Assembly (NCBI RefSeq): GCF_030272615.1
Contig: NC_081408.1
Span: 60,784,114 to 60,848,113 of the forward strand
Direction: 5' to 3'
Length of the DNA stretch: 64,000 nt
Origin: Cryptomeria japonica
Lineage: Eukaryota; Streptophyta; Pinopsida; Cupressales; Cupressaceae
The notes under the pieces are model-generated. The model ran no database searches and was not told where the DNA came from. It saw only the letters and a program-made list of their open reading frames with translations. Below are positions 32,872 to 43,518 of the stretch, one piece after another (within the stretch, counting starts at the first letter, position 1; each line of letters begins with the position of its first letter). Made by a program: the position numbers and the translations under genes.

Positions 32872-34496
32872 TGTAGCGTCGTAAATTGTACGCACTTACT
32901 AGGGTGGTACAATTTCACACCTAGTTTAGCACCCGCCTTAGTGCATTTTACATTTTGCATTGCATTGCTCCTTTAGCACTTAATTAATCAAATTAATTAG
33001 GTCTAAGGTCCTATTTCATCATCCTCTACATCATAAAGTTGGGCCCTTTCGTTAAAGCGTGCCCTTTTCATTTTATTCCTCCAATACATCATTCAATCAA
33101 AAACCCTAATTAAGTCCTATTTTGAACTTGGGGGCTTGGTTTCGGGGGTCAAAACATCTCAAAATCACCCGTAACTTCGGGATTCTCTCTAAAATCATCA
33201 TATCCGACGGCCCTGAAAATTTGGTAAAAAGTTGTCGGGACCGTGGCGCCCGGAGTGCACATGGTCCCGGACATTTTTCCCAAAATTTTAGGAGCACAAT
33301 CCAATCACAAAATAAAGCTTAACCCCAAGAAATTGGCGGGAAATTCAATCTCTAGGTCGGCCAAAAGACGAAATCACGATCTAGGGTTTCCTACATAAGA
33401 GCTCTCTTTCTTCATTTGAAGGGATTGGGATTTTTGTTTTCAGGAACCTAATAGGCAGCGAAAGAGCAGATCTTTGAAGACTTCAACAATATTCAACATC
33501 CCTCTATCAAGCATTTATCAATTTCATTCATCCATTTAGGGCTTGGAAGACATTGAAGAACAATAGGAGATTACCGACTGAAGATTGGCTTGTACTCCTC
33601 CCTTGAGGGTTGGGTATGATTTCATGTTGTTTTCATGTCTTTGCATAAGCTTCAATATATCCTTTATTCATGCTTTAGATCACTTTGCATCTTGATTTAG
33701 AGCATTTACATTATCATTTACAAACAATTAGGGTTTACTTTCTAGGTTGCTCTAGTTTGCTTTCTTGCATTTTAGGACCTTGCACACACACTAGGTCTGC
33801 ACACACGATACATTTTACAAAACAACTTGGCTATTCGTGGAGGTGGAAATCACCGAAGCGGGGGTTTGACTAAGGCAAAACCCTATATAGCCGCCCATAC
33901 CATTTTCAGATATAAGTGCAGGTTTCGGGACTCGGACGACGCCGCAGGTGACAGATCCGGGAAGAGCAGGTCGAGACAGCACTCCACATCAAACTGCAGA
34001 GCAAAAGACCTGGACAGGGGCGTTGGGCACCCTGGTCCTGCCAGGACAGGGGCGCTGGGCGCCCTGGTCCTCCTGACAGACAGCATTTTTCGACATTTCC
34101 GACAGTTTTCCAGAGTGCAAAACAGCAGTTTCAGGTGCAGTTTTCGGGACAGAATCGGGCGCCCCCGTCCCGAACATTTTCAATCAGATTTTGACTCCGG
34201 GTACGCATCTGCATTCTTATTTTGTCCTTGTGTTTACAGCTGTTCATCGTTTAATCTCAATTCTGCAATCTTGTTATTAGTTCATACTTGTATCTTGGGA
34301 TTAGGGCTTGAACTTGCATCATTTGATCTTCCAATTTCAACAAAGGAATAGAAATCCTAATAGGTAGCCCGTGGCTCTCTCTTTTACAAGAAGAAGTAGC
34401 CAATTGTGTGATACCTCTAGGCTCTTTCGTATTCCGTAATGTGTGTCAAAAGGTAGGATTAGGGCATGTTAACCTAGTCTCGCTTTTTTCCCTACA
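32872..34496 (+). mobile_element. Solo LTR, 1.6 kb, TGTAGCGTC...CCCTACA
   Basis: Flanks GAAAA and CAAAA agree at 4 of 5 positions. It starts TGTAGCGTC like the LTRs of F but in the opposite orientation, and shares with F a 75-bp foldback (33216-33288) and GC-rich palindromes of the GGCGC.GGGCGCC type (about 34008-34075). A TATATAG sequence lies near 33889. It sits in the hAT intron, 104 bp from F's target site. Open frames of 60-174 codons inside it look fortuitous. Confidence 0.75.
33216..33288. repeat. 75-bp foldback (solo LTR copy)
   Basis: AAAATTTGG...GGGACCGTG pairs imperfectly with CACATGGTCCC...CCAAAATTTT around GCGCCCGGAGTG. Related units lie at 34963, 40105, 40728 and 41536. Confidence 0.75.
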
Positions 34497-34605
34497 CAAA
34501 AGAATACACAATATAGCTTACACAATGATATTATGAACATTGAAAATTAAAAAAAATCAGAAAATGTAAAATTAAATTACTATTTCACTTACCTTTAATA
34601 GCTCC

Positions 34606-35803
34606 TGTAAAGCGGAAAATCGCGGTCGAACCCTAGTTGGTCTCCCCTCTTCCAACTCCGAGGAGAGAGAAGGGAGGTTCGCTAGGATTCGATGGGTTTT
34701 CACTTAGGGGGGAGACTTTACATTCAAAAGAGGGGTTGAAACTCATAAGATCCAATCCCACACAAGGTAAGATTGGATGCTAGATGAATTTCAAGGGTTT
34801 GGAAAGCAAAGCTACCCTCTTTTGTAAAGAATGTTGATTAAGGAAATTAAGCTAAGAATGCATAGAAAGTCATAAAGATTCGCTTATAAACTGAGTTTAG
34901 GTTATAGGATGAAGCTGCGGACCTGGAATTAGCAGTAGAATGTCGATACGGCGCTGTCCTGCAAATTTGAGAAAAAGTTGTCGGGATGATGGCGGCCGGC
35001 GCCACGGTCCTCCGAAAAATCCGCGAAACGAAGGGGGATCTGTTCGTCTCTGCACAAGGATTCCAGATCTTCAATCTCAGCCGCGTACCTGCAACCTACA
35101 CACAGAAAAGCGAAGACGATTGGGGGGTTAGGGATTAGGGGTTTGCCTTTAGGTCAAACCCCGGTTTTGGAATTAACCAAGAAATGAGCAAGAGCTGTAA
35201 ATGTAAATGACTGTAAAACAAGTACTAATACCTTGTTCTAAGGATGTTGGTATCCTTATGTGCAAAGGTTTAGATGTTGTATGTTGTATGTTGTAGTAGC
35301 ATGTAGTAAATGATCTCCTCTTCAATGGTTGAATCCTTGACTTGAATGCAACACTTAGCCTTGAATGGAGACTTGGAATGATCAATTGCTTGAAGGAATG
35401 CTTGAATGCTTGAATGCTTGAGTATAGTTTCCACGCCTTTTCCATCATATCGAATGAGAGAGGAAAATGTAGTTTATATACTTGTCATTTAGGGCTGATA
35501 GACTGATTTTTCCGACCTTAGGCCGACCAGGGAAGTATATTTCCCAAATTGCAATCAAAAAGACCCGATATCACTTAGGAAACCGGGCCCAAAATAGGAC
35601 CCAGGGACCAGGGCGTAGGGCGCTCTGGTCCCACCTCCAGGACAGCGGGGTGCAAGGGGGTTCAGGCCAATGGTGCTTGAAAAATGCAGTTTTCAGTGTC
35701 GTGAGCAAGTTTTGGGGTCTCCATTCAGGTTGCGTGTTGCGTCGCCATCGTGAAGACCGAAATGCAGTCGAAATTGCAAATGTCGCAATTTTAGGACGCT
35801 ACA
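34606..35803 (-). repeat. 3' LTR of F
   Basis: 1,198 bp, starting TGTAAAGCGG and ending GGACGCTACA on the + strand. It differs from the 5' LTR mainly by lacking 24 bp in a GC-rich palindrome near 35610. Confidence 0.92.
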
Positions 35804-35805
35804 TT

Positions 35806-35818
35806 TAGCCCCCACTTT
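35806..35818 (-). other. Polypurine tract of F
   Basis: The minus strand reads AAAGTGGGGGCTAAA immediately before the 3' LTR. Confidence 0.75.
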
Positions 35819-36545
35819 AGCGGGAGTATGTATACTCATACTTCCGGTAAAGTACAAGGAAACAATGTTGAAAGACTTTCACCACGTCAAGGAGGCAAGA
35901 TACACCAAGCCCCCAGTGGACTAAGGATCTTACGACTTCGATTGACAAAGTAAAAGGGAAGATCACGAGGGAGAACCATGACTGTCAGTAGTAAGGTTCC
36001 CTCACTATGAGTCATGCAAGAAAGATATCAAAAATTTTCAAGGCAAAGCTAAGTTTGCCCAGAAATTTTCAAGTATCGTGAAGGGATAGACAGGGTGTAT
36101 GCCCCCCTACGTTAAAGCGATCGCACACGCCTCAACGGGGGTGATTGTTTTAACGTAGTGATACACATAAAAAATGAGAAAGGAAAAAGGAGCACGTTAT
36201 CGCAAAGATTTAGCCCCCAAGTATGAGATAAACCCAAGGATAATGAACACAAACACAAAGCACGAGGTGACTTCGCTTTCCTCGGGGTCAGTATGCTGTA
36301 TGATAAGTCATGTATATATCATATGTATGTATTTATAATTGTTCTTCATTCCCCAATCAAGGAAGGTCACCTAGAAGAAGGGAACACATGTGTCTTTTGA
36401 GTCAACATGAGAGAGACCAAAGAGATCTCAATGCTTTGCATCGTCCTCAAGTAGACAACACTAAGGACGACAAATAGAAGAATGAGAATAACATATAGAA
36501 GAAGTAACAAAAGGGAGGGGGAGAGAATCTGCTATGCTAATGTAA

Positions 36546-39500
36546 CTAGTCTAGCATGTCATCTACCCCCCGATCTTGCTGATCAATGTTTCGGGAAGGC
36601 AGGGAACACGCTAGAGGAGGAACATCCAACACAGCAGATGGAGCTATCACAAGATCCAAACAAGGGCTATGTTCATGTTCCAAGCCACATTGTTCTTGTC
36701 TAGGAGCTAGGATAAGTGCTTTAGAAAATTCATTAGATAAATGGTTATCAACATCAACAAGTTCATATTCACTGTCAGAAGCAAGAGGAGTAACATTTTC
36801 ATCATGAATAACATTTTCATCTATATCATCATCAAGATTTATAAAAATAGGATCTTTAACTCGCACAGGATCAAGACCATCATGCATCTTATGTTTAGGA
36901 GATTTAGGCTCAATATCCGGCTGAGGAGAAAATGGAATAATGCTTGTTGAAGGTGTTTTTGGAGATTGCAAAGTTTGAGAAGCAGCTGCTTGAGCCCTAA
37001 GACGACGCTTTCGTCGGCGTTCCCGTGCAGAACGATTACGTCTAGTCTTAGTAGGAAGTGTAGAAGATAGAGGAGGAGGAATGTTCTCATCCTTATCACT
37101 TGGGTGTTTAGGTTGTGGTCTCTTAGGCTGGATAATAGGAGAAGAGGAGGGTCTCTTCTCTCCATAAGAGGAAGGAGGAGGAACTGCTCCATATAAAGGA
37201 GGAATTTTTGGTTTAGGGAGAAGACCAAGTCCATCATGACGAGGAGGTATAGATCTACTCTTAGGAAGTTTATTAGGCATAGACATAGTCACATCCATGG
37301 AGACGGGTTGGGAATCTTCTTGGGGAAAGACATTAGTTTTGTCTTTCAAAGGAAGAATTTCCTTCTCAAGAATGATAGGAATGTCAAGTTTAGGTGTTCT
37401 AGGTTCACTTAGAGATAGGATCATATCTGTTTTCCACTTTTGATAAGATTTGAAAAGATGATCACTTCGCGGAGGAAGAGATTGGAATTGTTTAGGCCAA
37501 AAGTAATCAATAGGAACACTAGAGGTTCTTTCAGCTGGTTTAAAAAGACTATGAGTGACAGTAACAACTTCACCATTATGGGGAAATTTTAAACACTTGT
37601 GAATAGGAGAAGCAATAGCCTTCATGGAAGATAGCCAAGGATAGCCAAGCTTCACACGAAATTGTTCGGAAGAAGGAATAATAGCAAAGTTCACATCAAG
37701 GGATTTGTTATGGACCTTAATAGGCAATGTAATAGAACCAATTGCAGGAGAAGAAAATGCATCAAATAATTTCACAATCACATCTGTTTTGTCATAGATC
37801 ACTTGATTCAATTGCAAAGTAAAAAGAAATTCTTCAGTAATAACATTAACCATGCACGAAGGATCAATAAGCACTCCACGGCAAGGTGTATTCTTGACTT
37901 TTGCAACTATGTATAAAGGACCAGCAGGTGCTCTAATGGTTTCACTAGAATCAAATGTGATGGAAGGTTCTTTAGGGATTTCTTGCTGCTCTACAAAGTT
38001 AATCACATTCGGAGTCATAGACACAAGACCATCAGATGAGAAAGAGGAATCATTAGCCTCAATCGCATTAGAGGTATGAGAGGTATGAGAAGGTAATGGA
38101 TCAGTAAAAATTTGAAGATTTTGGTTAGGAGGAGCTACAGATGTGTTGCCTTTATCATTCACTCCAGAAACAGAAATAGTATTATTATCAATCAAATCTT
38201 GAATTTTACCCTTTAAAGAAAAACATTTTTCAGTATCATGCCCAGGCGGACGATGAAAATGACAAAAGGCTTTGTGATCAAAATAAGGTGAAGTAATCTT
38301 TGCAGGATCAATTTGTCGTACAGGAGGAAGAGTAAGCACATTTTGTCCCAATAACTTATTCATAATATCATGCAATGATTCATTCAAAGGAGTATACTTT
38401 CTTTCTTTCCTGAAAAATTTAGAAATAGGAGGCACACTTGATGCTGCATTCACATTGTTGTTGATGATGTTTTCATTGAATTTGATGGAATCTCTGTTCG
38501 GTTTAAACTTCCCAAATGGTTGTTGACTGCTATCACCCTTATCACTCGGAGCCATAGGATGTGATTGTTCCATTTGACTCACAGTCAGTTGATAATTGTG
38601 AAGAGTGGCACACAACTGTTGGAAAGAAGTAAACTCAGAAAACAGAAGTTTGTCTCGAATATCTTTTTGCAAATTAGAAATAAAGATTCTTTGAATATCA
38701 TTATCAGGCACTGGAAAAGAAATTTGAGCATACAAATGCTTATATCTACCAATGAAATCAGTCACTTTTTCTTTAACACCTTGTTTACAATGCATTAAAT
38801 CAATCAAAGTAACTTTAGGACTTATATTGTTTTGAAATTGTTGAATGAAAGCATTTGCAAGTTGTTCAAAAGAAGTAATAGAATAAGAAGGCAACGAGCA
38901 ATACCATTGTAGGGCTTTGTCTCTTAATGTTCTAGTGAATAGTTTCGCAAGCAACCTTGGGTCGTAAGCAAAATCAGTACAAATTGTTTGAAAAGTCTTA
39001 ACATGTGTTAGAGGATCTCCTTTACCATTATAAAGCTCCAGATGCGGGATTTCAACATGTTTAGGAGGGATAGCTCGAACAATGTCAAGAGAGAGTGGGC
39101 TCGCAACATCAAATGTGGGCACACTAAACTTAGATTGATTCATAGAGGCAATTTGTTGCTGTAAAGAAGAGACAGTTTGTGCTAGATTGTTAATGGTCGC
39201 TTCAGTTGAAGAATTCATATTGGATGTGTTAGATTGAGATGGAGGTGTTATGTTATTGAAAGAAGGTAAAGAGTAAGGTGGTGGGACCCTATGATAGTCA
39301 ACCATAGGGGATGATTGGATAGGAGGAACACTACAAGGAGGAATGGAATGGTTAAATGGATTGCCCCCTTGCGTCATGTTCATTTGTGAAGATGTAATAG
39401 GAACACTCATTGAAGGAATGTACGAAGAAGTTGGATTGAATGAAGGAAGAGGATTAATTGAAGAAGGAGGATTGCCCCCATGACTAGTAATCACAGGAGG

Positions 39501-39998
39501 AATGTCTTGTATAGAGGTAGCCATTATGTTTGATGTAAAGGTAGGTATACTAGCAATAGGAGTGGTCAAAGGAATAGAATGATTGACTTGTGTAGGAGGT
39601 TGTGTATAACCTAAAGATTCAGCACAACTCTTCATAGGCATCACATTCGAATCCACAATGTGTGCAATACCACGCAAAACATCAATTCCATTCTTATCAC
39701 TTTGAAGCATGCGTTTTAGACCCTCAATTAAAGGAAGAGCTTGACTATCGGGATACTCATGAGACATCCATTGGTGAAAATCGTCAAATTGGTTATCCAA
39801 TTTCGAAAGTTGTTCAACGGAAACTTCATGGAGAGCTTCTTCATCATTAGGAGGATTAGAGGAATTACCCATGTCCTCGTTAAAAAGGCTACTCAAATTA
39901 GGTTCCATCTCCTCGGTAGTTAAACCTCGGAAAGACTTAATTCTACGGCTTCGTCTAACGGGAATAGTGTAAGTAGGGCTTATTGTTGTAAAACTCAT
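36546..39998 (-). CDS. F gag-protease polyprotein, 1,150 residues
   Basis: Intact frame from MSFTTISPTY. The N-terminal 300 residues are Pro/Ser/Asn-rich. A capsid-like gag domain follows at about 315-470 (GDPLTHVKTFQTICTDFAYD, DKALQWYCSLP, FIQQFQNNISPKVTLIDLM). A CHFHRPPGHDTEKC knuckle lies at about 580-595, as in gag of Ty3/gypsy Tat-type elements. A protease-like region at about 700-800 reads GVLIDPSCMVNVITEEFL, where active enzymes have D-S/T-G, so the catalytic Asp is present but the triad is altered. The last 250 residues are basic then acidic (RRNRSARERRRKRR). Leader and 3' flank, 700-1,200 bp each, are non-coding. It can supply particles but not reverse transcription. Confidence 0.88.
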   Translation of the reverse strand: MSFTTISPTYTIPVRRSRRIKSFRGLTTEEMEPNLSSLFNEDMGNSSNPPNDEEALHEVSVEQLSKLDNQFDDFHQWMSHEYPDSQALPLIEGLKRMLQSDKNGIDVLRGIAHIVDSNVMPMKSCAESLGYTQPPTQVNHSIPLTTPIASIPTFTSNIMATSIQDIPPVITSHGGNPPSSINPLPSFNPTSSYIPSMSVPITSSQMNMTQGGNPFNHSIPPCSVPPIQSSPMVDYHRVPPPYSLPSFNNITPPSQSNTSNMNSSTEATINNLAQTVSSLQQQIASMNQSKFSVPTFDVASPLSLDIVRAIPPKHVEIPHLELYNGKGDPLTHVKTFQTICTDFAYDPRLLAKLFTRTLRDKALQWYCSLPSYSITSFEQLANAFIQQFQNNISPKVTLIDLMHCKQGVKEKVTDFIGRYKHLYAQISFPVPDNDIQRIFISNLQKDIRDKLLFSEFTSFQQLCATLHNYQLTVSQMEQSHPMAPSDKGDSSQQPFGKFKPNRDSIKFNENIINNNVNAASSVPPISKFFRKERKYTPLNESLHDIMNKLLGQNVLTLPPVRQIDPAKITSPYFDHKAFCHFHRPPGHDTEKCFSLKGKIQDLIDNNTISVSGVNDKGNTSVAPPNQNLQIFTDPLPSHTSHTSNAIEANDSSFSSDGLVSMTPNVINFVEQQEIPKEPSITFDSSETIRAPAGPLYIVAKVKNTPCRGVLIDPSCMVNVITEEFLFTLQLNQVIYDKTDVIVKLFDAFSSPAIGSITLPIKVHNKSLDVNFAIIPSSEQFRVKLGYPWLSSMKAIASPIHKCLKFPHNGEVVTVTHSLFKPAERTSSVPIDYFWPKQFQSLPPRSDHLFKSYQKWKTDMILSLSEPRTPKLDIPIILEKEILPLKDKTNVFPQEDSQPVSMDVTMSMPNKLPKSRSIPPRHDGLGLLPKPKIPPLYGAVPPPSSYGEKRPSSSPIIQPKRPQPKHPSDKDENIPPPLSSTLPTKTRRNRSARERRRKRRLRAQAAASQTLQSPKTPSTSIIPFSPQPDIEPKSPKHKMHDGLDPVRVKDPIFINLDDDIDENVIHDENVTPLASDSEYELVDVDNHLSNEFSKALILAPRQEQCGLEHEHSPCLDLVIAPSAVLDVPPLACSLPSRNIDQQDRGVDDMLD

Positions 39999-40104
39999 GC
40001 ACTAGAGAGAAAGATAAAATTTTGAATTTAGAGGTAGCAATTTTCAGTAAAAACAGCCAATCTTCCAGATTTGAGCTGTTAAATGCAATCACGACAGTCT
40101 CCCG

Positions 40105-40177
40105 AAATTTCGGAAAAAATGTTCGGGACCGTGGCGCTCGGAGTGCAACACGGTCCTTGCAACTTTTTTCGAAATTT
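40105..40177. repeat. 75-bp foldback in the F leader, copy 1
   Basis: The inner arms GGACCGTG and CACGGTCC (40126-40156) pair perfectly around GCGCTCGGAGTGCAA. Outer arms AAATTTCG.AAAAAA and TTTTTTCGAAATTT extend the pairing. Confidence 0.8.
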
Positions 40178-40727
40178 GCAGGGATGAAAGGTATGATGAT
40201 TTTAGAGCTAATCTGAAAAAATTGAATGATTTTACGATTTGTAGATAGGCCAAATTAAAGTTGCAATCTCAAAATTGAACCCTATCAAGATTGTCGAAAA
40301 ATGCAAAATTTGAATTTTGAAAAAGAGAGGGAAACTGAAATTTTGAATTTTATGATTTTAGAGGGAATGTCAAAAGCAGTGCAAGTTTTGAATTTTAAAA
40401 ATTGACTCAATTTCACGCAAAATTCAATTTTGAAAGCGGAAATCAAGGTTGTTGTAATTAAGCACTTAATTTCGAAAGTCACAAATTGTAAGAATTTGAA
40501 TAAAGCACTGAAATTTTGAATGAATGCAAACACAATTTTCAGATTTAGGACAGTAAGAACACAATTTTGACACAAAATTTCAATTTCAACAATTTTTGAA
40601 TGATTAGGAGCCTTAAACCAAACAATCACAAGACCAACTTTGACTGTAATTTTGAAGGTGTTATAATTGACAAAATCAGCCAAAATTCTGGATTTTAGCA
40701 GGAAAATACAGCAAGATCTCGCTCCCG

Positions 40728-40802
40728 AAATTTTGGAAAAAATGTCGGGGACGATGGCGCTCGGAGTGCAACACGGTCCTCGCAACTTTTTTCCAAATTT
40801 TC
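40728..40802. repeat. 75-bp foldback in the F leader, copy 2
   Basis: Same layout as 40105-40177, with one inner-arm change (GGACGATG) and the loop conserved (GCGCTCGGAGTGCAA). Another unit is in each F LTR (34963-35020, 41536-41595). Confidence 0.75.
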
Positions 40803-41156
40803 AGGGATGAAAGATATTGTGATTTTATTACAGAATCCAAAGTTACAGCTGATTTGGAGATGTTTTGATCGGTCAAATTGTCGGACAAAGGTTGAATTAA
40901 GAGGGTTTCAAAAATTAGGGTTTTGACATTTAACCACTTAATTTTCAAAATTAAAGTACAGATATGAATTGATAATTTATAATAGAAAAGCAGATCTGAA
41001 GCAAGCATTAATAATTAAACATTTCGCAAGTTCAATGTTCAAAAAGAAAATTTAGGGTTTTTATGCAATCACCTCTAAAATTTTGCAAAAGATCAAACAT
41101 GGAAACGTAATCAAGGAATCAATTTTCAGATCTAAGCATGAAAAATCAAAAAGGAT

Positions 41157-41175
41157 GTTCACGTCGGGTTCACCA
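41157..41175 (-). other. Primer-binding site of F (tRNA not identified)
   Basis: The minus strand reads TGGTGAACCCGACGTGAAC three bases after the 5' LTR. The TGG start fits a tRNA 3' CCA end. I cannot name the tRNA without a search. Confidence 0.65.
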
Positions 41176-41178
41176 AAA

Positions 41179-42400
41179 TGTAAAGCGGAAAATCGCGGTC
41201 GAACCCTAGTTGGTCTCCCCTCTTCCAACTCCGAGGAGAGAGAAGGGAGGTTCGCTAGGATTCGATGGGTTTTCACTTAGGGGGGAGACTTTACATTCAA
41301 AAGAGGGGTTGAAACTCATAAGATCCAATCCCACACAAGGTAAGATTGGATGCTAGATGAATTTCAAGGGTTTGGAAAGCAAAGCTACCCTCTTTTGTAA
41401 AGAATGTTGATTAAGGAAATTAAGCTAAGAATGCATAGAAAGTCATAAAGATTCGCTTATAAACTGAGTTTAGGTTATAGGATGAAGCTGCGGACCTGGA
41501 ATTAGCAGTAGAATGTCGATACGGCGCTGTCCTGCAAATTTGAGAAAAAGTTGTCGGGACGATGGCGCCCGGCGCCACGGTCCTCCAAAAAATCCGCGAA
41601 ACGAAGGGGGATCTGTTCGTCTCTGCACAAGGATTCCAGATCTTCAATCTCAGCCGCGTACCTGCAACCTACACACAGAAAAGCGAAGACGATTGGGGGG
41701 TTAGGGATTAGGGGTTTGCCTTTAGGTCAAACCCCGGTTTTGGAATTAACCAAGAAATGAGCAAGAGCTGTAAATGTAAATGACTGTAAAACAAGTACTA
41801 ATACCTTGTTCTAAGGATGTTGGTATCCTTATGTGCAAAGGTTTAGATGTTGTATGTTGTATGTTGTAGTAGCATGTAGTAAATGATCTCCTCTTCAATG
41901 GTTGAATCCTTGACTTGAATGCAACACTTAGCCTTGAATGGAGACTTGGAATGATCAATTGCTTGAAGGAATGCTTGAATGCTTGAATGCTTGAGTATAG
42001 TTTCCACGCCTTTTCCATCATATCGAATGAGAGAGGAAAATGTAGTTTATATACTTGTCATTTAGGGCTGATAGACTGATTTTTCCGACCTTAGGCCGAC
42101 CAGGGAAGTATATTTTCCAAATTGCAATCAAAAAGACCCGATATCACTTAGGAAACCGGGCCCAAAATAGGACCCAGGGACCAGGGCGCTGGGCTCCCTG
42201 GTCCTGAGGGACCAGGGCGCTCTGGTCCCACCTCCAGGACAGCGGGGTGCAAGGGGGTTCAGGCCAATGGTGCTTGAAAAATGCAGTTTTCAGTGTCGTG
42301 AGCAAGTTTTGGGGTCTCCATTCAGGTTGCGTGTTGCGTCGCCATCGTGAAGACCGAAATGCAGTCGAAATTGCAAGTGTCGCAATTTTAGGACGCTACA
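41179..42400 (-). repeat. 5' LTR of F
   Basis: 1,222 bp. Around 42180-42235 it has GGGACCAGGGCGCTGGG and CTCCCTGGTCCTGAGGG followed by a second copy of the palindrome; the other LTR has a single shortened version. Confidence 0.92.
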
Positions 42401-42410
42401 GCTCCAAATT

Positions 42411-43518
42411 CGAATAGGTTCTAAAAATCCCTTGAGACATGTGGTGGTTTGTGATGAACATCTAGATGTCCTCAGCCTCTGCATACACATCTCTGATCCA
42501 TTTTATTTTTTGCCCAATCCTTTGTAGCATGAGATTGAATGAATGTACCACACAAGGTGTCCAAAAGATGTGATCATAGCGTTGCTCAACCAACAAATCA
42601 GCAGCTCTACAATTTTTTGCATTGTCCGTTATGACTTGGACAACATTGCGGGGTCCCCATAGACTCAATGGCAGAGATGAGAATTTCTGCAATAAATTGG
42701 CCATCTTTTATTTGGCCCTCACAATCCACAGCACTCAAAAACATTGCCCCTTTAGGGGACACCACTATGACATTGATCAAGGGACGGTTTTTGGCATCTT
42801 TCCACCCATATGAAACGATTGTTACACCTGTCTCAACCCATGAATCCCTTATGGGTTTCAATGCATCTTCAACCCTCTTCACCTCTTTCTCCAATAATGT
42901 TCCACATACCTTCTCATAATCGGGGCCCTTATACCCTCTTGGAGCCTCACTAACACTTTTTATCATTTGCTTCCAATATGGGGAGCGAACAACATTAAAA
43001 GACAACCCATTTGCATAAATGCACCTTACTATATCTTCGTCAGCATTGTCTCTACTCTCATATTGGAATGCGGTTTCTAAAGGCCCCTTTGTTCTTTTAC
43101 GTGTCAAGGGGGGTTCACTTTGAGGTTCATTTGTGACAAAGAAGGGGTGGTCTTCTACTACAATACTAGGATTAGAAGGGCCTTGCATTCCCTTTGTTTT
43201 CTTTGATGCAGTTTGGTTCAATCTACGGGCTTCCCTCTCTTCTACTGCCTCATGCTCCCTAATATATTTTATCACTGTCTCATCTGGTATAGGTTTACCA
43301 TTTTTTCCAGGGCATTTTTTGATGCCTCTTCCTTTTATTCCACACAAATGGCCTACCACCCGATAATATGAACTATTACGTTCAATATCACATCCATGGC
43401 ATCTCCAATGGAATCCCCCACCTCCCGGAAGTTGTTTTATAATGTCCACATATTTCCATAAGGGAGAATTTGGATCATTTCTTTGTTCATTGCCAATGGA
43501 GGAAGATGTAGATGCCAT
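42411..43518 (-). pseudogene. hAT transposase, N-terminal exon
   Basis: The frame starts MASTSSSIGNEQ at 43518. It has a BED-type zinc finger (FHWRCHGCDIERN...VVGHLCGIKGRGIKKCPG), a linker, and the DUF659 core (VRSPYWKQMIK, WVETGVTIVSYGWKD, PLINVIVVSPKGAMFL). A frameshift near 42660 moves it into the frame that continues VVQVITDNAKNCRAADLL and FWTPCVVHSFNLML. It ends near 42406; after removal of F the sequence continues TATTAAAG|GTAAGTG, a good donor. The frameshift makes it a pseudogene. Confidence 0.88.

Larger units (their letters stand above)
34606..42400 (-). mobile_element. F: young gag-protease-only LTR retrotransposon, target duplication GCTCC
   Basis: Two near-identical LTRs (34606-35803, 41179-42400) are flanked by perfect GCTCC (34601-34605, 42401-42405). 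The PBS and polypurine tract are in place. The interior has one intact frame of 1,150 codons (gag plus protease-like) and no RT, RNase H or integrase. I counted about five substitutions plus one 24-bp indel between the LTRs, so insertion was recent. F probably moves using another element's reverse transcriptase and integrase. It is inserted in the hAT transposase gene, next to a splice donor. Confidence 0.92.

Noticed and set aside
33827-34351. 174-codon frame in the TGTAGCGTC solo LTR
   Set aside because: It overlaps GC-rich palindromes and competing minus frames; nothing resembles a protein domain.
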